A stretch of 7,329 nucleotides of DNA from Candidatus Altimarinota bacterium. GTDB taxonomy: Bacteria > Patescibacteriota > Gracilibacteria > BD1-5 > UBA2023. Positions within the stretch are counted from its first letter, which is position 1; every line of letters begins with the position of its first letter. The notes beneath the pieces are model-generated. The model was not told the DNA's origin. It did no database searches and saw only the letters and a program-made list of their open reading frames with translations. The translations under genes and the position numbers were made by a program. Where the stretch lies: the NCBI GenBank assembly GCA_947373235.1, contig CANBWW010000046.1, positions 1 to 7,329 on the forward strand. The letters are read 5' to 3'. Shown in pieces: positions 6,056-7,329 of the stretch.

Positions 6056-6712
6056 ATGAAAGCAAGTGATCGTTCTGAAATCATCGAAAATATTATCCAA
6101 ATGTATGGAACTGGGAAAAGTGAGCTCGTTTATGAAACACCTTTTCAACTCCTTATATCTGTGATTCTTTCTGCACAAACAACAGATAAACAGGTCAATA
6201 AAATTACACCTCCATTTTTTCTGAAGGTACGTGAACCAAAAGATATCAGAGATTTTTCGGTCGAAGAAATACAAGAGTATTTTAAATATGTAAATTATTT
6301 TCGAAATAAATCCCGATTTATCAAAGAAACAGGAACGATCCTAGCAGAAAAACACAATGGAATCATTCCGAATGATCTCAAACTGATGATGACATTTCCT
6401 GGTGTGGGTATAAAAACTGGGAAAGTTGTCCTCTCGGTTCTCTATGATATGCCGTATGTTTGAGTAGATACGCATATCCATCGGATCATGAATCGTATTG
6501 GGATCGTAAAAACAAAAACACCAGACGAAACAGACAAGAAAATCGATATTTTATTCACGGATGAGATGAAGGTACGAATGCATCATCCACTCGTACTTTT
6601 CGGAAGATATACCTGTATAGCAAGAAAACCAAAATGTGAAACCTGTCCTCTTCAAAAAAAGTGTGCCTATTTTCAGACACACTTTGGGAAAAAATTAGTT
6701 TCGAATAGCTAG
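6056..6712 (+). CDS. nth: Endonuclease III, DNA glycosylase/AP lyase with 4Fe-4S cluster
   Basis: This 218-residue enzyme removes oxidised pyrimidines from DNA and cleaves the abasic site. The helix-hairpin-helix reads MMTFPGVGIKTGKVVLS (111-127), with the nucleophilic Lys120; the catalytic Asp138 is in VDTHIHRIMNRIGI. The four cluster ligands Cys187, 194, 197 and 203 have the C-x6-C-x2-C-x5-C spacing. By this count the positions of Lys120, Asp138 and the four cysteines equal those of E. coli Nth. The single UGA (6461-6463, Gly136) sits at the Gly just before V-D-T-H, and a stop there would remove the catalytic Asp and the cluster. The motif K-T-G-K replaces the common K-T-A-N. It begins 8 bp after the ftsQ-like gene with no Shine-Dalgarno sequence, so it is probably the last gene of the rbfA operon. 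Its 3' end overlaps the convergent minus-strand gene by 18 bp. Confidence 0.96.
6654..6685 (-). terminator. Rho-independent terminator of the minus-strand gene, embedded in nth
   Basis: On the minus strand AAAGTGTG (6685-6678) pairs perfectly with CACACTTT (6665-6658), with a short CT/AG inner helix and a small loop, followed by a run of seven T (6660-6654). It starts nine bases after the minus-strand stop codon at 6695. The same bases encode the Nth cluster region, including the Cys203 codon (6662-6664). On the plus strand the hairpin is followed by GGGAAA rather than a T run, so it should act only on minus-strand transcription. Confidence 0.7.
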
Positions 6713-7329
6713 AAGGGAAGTATTTGTATCAATGATTGTATTTGCTGCTTGAATTTCTTTATATTTTCAGAGAAGTCGTAAAAGAGAATCTTGTGTTTTT
6801 TGGATCGGAGAATCAGAAGAAATTTGAAGAGATTTTAAGAGATTGATTCCAGTTGGATAATATGCCAATGGATTTTCTGAACCTGACCCAGAAGATATGT
6901 ATTTTCGGATGATTTTTCTAAGATTCACCGATGCATCATAAGAATCATCTTGCAAAGAGTTTTGAAAAAAAGCAAGATCGAGCTCAAGTGTTGATTCTCA
7001 TGAATATAATGAAGTTACATAACGAGAACCTTGAAACCATTTATTGGTGAGAAAAAGTTGTGCTACCAGGCTATCTGGATTTGGTGCAAAAAAGAGAACT
7101 GGTTTATTATTGATGCCAGAAACTTGCGATGAAGCACTTATTGGTGAATTCGTATTTTCTGATTCTGAAGAAAGGGGAGAAATACCTATACTTCCACCTC
7201 AACCGCCACCTGGACCGATATGAGAAATTTCTGAGACAATAGAAATCGTTCCAGTTCCAGTTCCAGTTCCAGTTCCAGTTCCAGTTCCAGTTCCAGTTCC
7301 AGTTCCAGTTCCAGTTCCAGTTCCAGTTC
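6695..7329 (-). CDS. Unrecognised protein with Gly-Thr repeat tract, C-terminal part only (N-terminus beyond window)
   Basis: An open frame enters at the window end and runs to TAA at 6695-6697, giving 210 visible residues. From the visible N-terminal side it has a Gly-Thr dipeptide tract of about 27 residues, a stretch ISIVSEISHIGP, six consecutive glycines (7193-7216 region), a Ser-rich stretch, and then about 145 residues of ordinary composition beginning NKPVLFFAPNPDSLVAQLFL and ending TIIDTNTSLLAIRN. UGA encodes three glycines (codons at 7199, 6998 and 6767, plus-strand first base), one of them inside the polyglycine run, so the gene follows the same code. No membrane helix or known motif is seen in the visible part. 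A low-complexity linker before a small C-terminal domain suggests an exported or surface-displayed protein, but this is inference; signal sequence and N-terminal domains would be outside the window. It has a dedicated terminator inside nth. Confidence 0.7.
7249..7329. repeat. Perfect tandem hexamer TTCCAG, at least 13.5 copies, running off the window
   Basis: Thirteen complete TTCCAG units plus TTC fill 7249-7329 without a single mismatch. On the minus strand the unit reads CTGGAA, in the gene's frame GGA-ACT, encoding Gly-Thr. Since the unit is six bases, gain or loss of copies keeps the reading frame and only changes linker length. Perfect identity, with GGA and ACT in every unit, indicates recent expansion by replication slippage. 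The window ends inside the tract, so its true length is unknown. Confidence 0.97.

Noticed and set aside
6038..6274. Minus-strand open frame overlapping the start of nth.
   Set aside because: It lies wholly opposite the well-supported nth gene and resembles no family.
7249..7329. The hexamer array as a CRISPR or intergenic satellite.
   Set aside because: The units are contiguous without spacers, only 6 bp long, and lie in an open coding frame encoding Gly-Thr.

Overview
The window reads as a dense, AT-rich piece (roughly one third G+C by eye) of a genome from the Candidate Phyla Radiation that uses UGA as a glycine codon (translation table 25). This points to Candidatus Gracilibacteria (BD1-5/GN02) or Absconditabacteria (SR1); the sequence alone does not separate them. 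The evidence is direct. With UGA as stop, almost every gene is cut into pieces. With UGA read as Gly, ten full or end-truncated genes appear, every one ending in TAA or TAG. Several of the 26 in-frame UGA codons fall where the protein family has glycine, for example the Gly before V-D-T-H in endonuclease III and the F-G-V-T-F-P segment of glutathione peroxidase. Tryptophan is encoded by TGG throughout.

Layout, left to right. (1) Plus strand 40-1147: an NfsB-like nitroreductase and a Cys-type glutathione peroxidase, 7 bp apart, ending at a hairpin terminator shared with the convergent gene. (2) Minus strand 1178-2053: a short FemAB-type aminoacyl/acyl-transferase. (3) Plus strand 2139-2999: an MscS-type mechanosensitive channel, divergent from the femAB-like gene across 85 bp that hold two back-to-back promoters. 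(4) Plus strand 3123-4577: nucleoside diphosphate kinase (ndk) and an RluA/RluD-family pseudouridine synthase, 3 bp apart, followed by a weak terminator. (5) Plus strand 4652-6712: rbfA, an FtsQ/DivIB-like division protein overlapping rbfA by 26 bp, and endonuclease III (nth). (6) Minus strand from 6695 to the window end: the C-terminal part of an unrecognised protein with a Gly-Thr dipeptide tract encoded by a perfect hexamer repeat (at least 13.5 copies) that runs off the edge.

The genes are mostly housekeeping: redox defence, nucleotide balance, ribosome maturation and RNA modification, envelope and division, DNA repair. No RNA gene, insertion sequence, CRISPR array or defence system is visible. 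No gap between genes exceeds about 125 bp. I do not see a wholly new multi-gene system. The points most worth a second look are two divergent promoters placed so that both transcripts would begin at or next to the start codon, the absence of Shine-Dalgarno sequences at all visible starts, a terminator for the last gene embedded in the iron-sulfur-cluster codons of nth, and the expanding Gly-Thr tract in the unknown protein.
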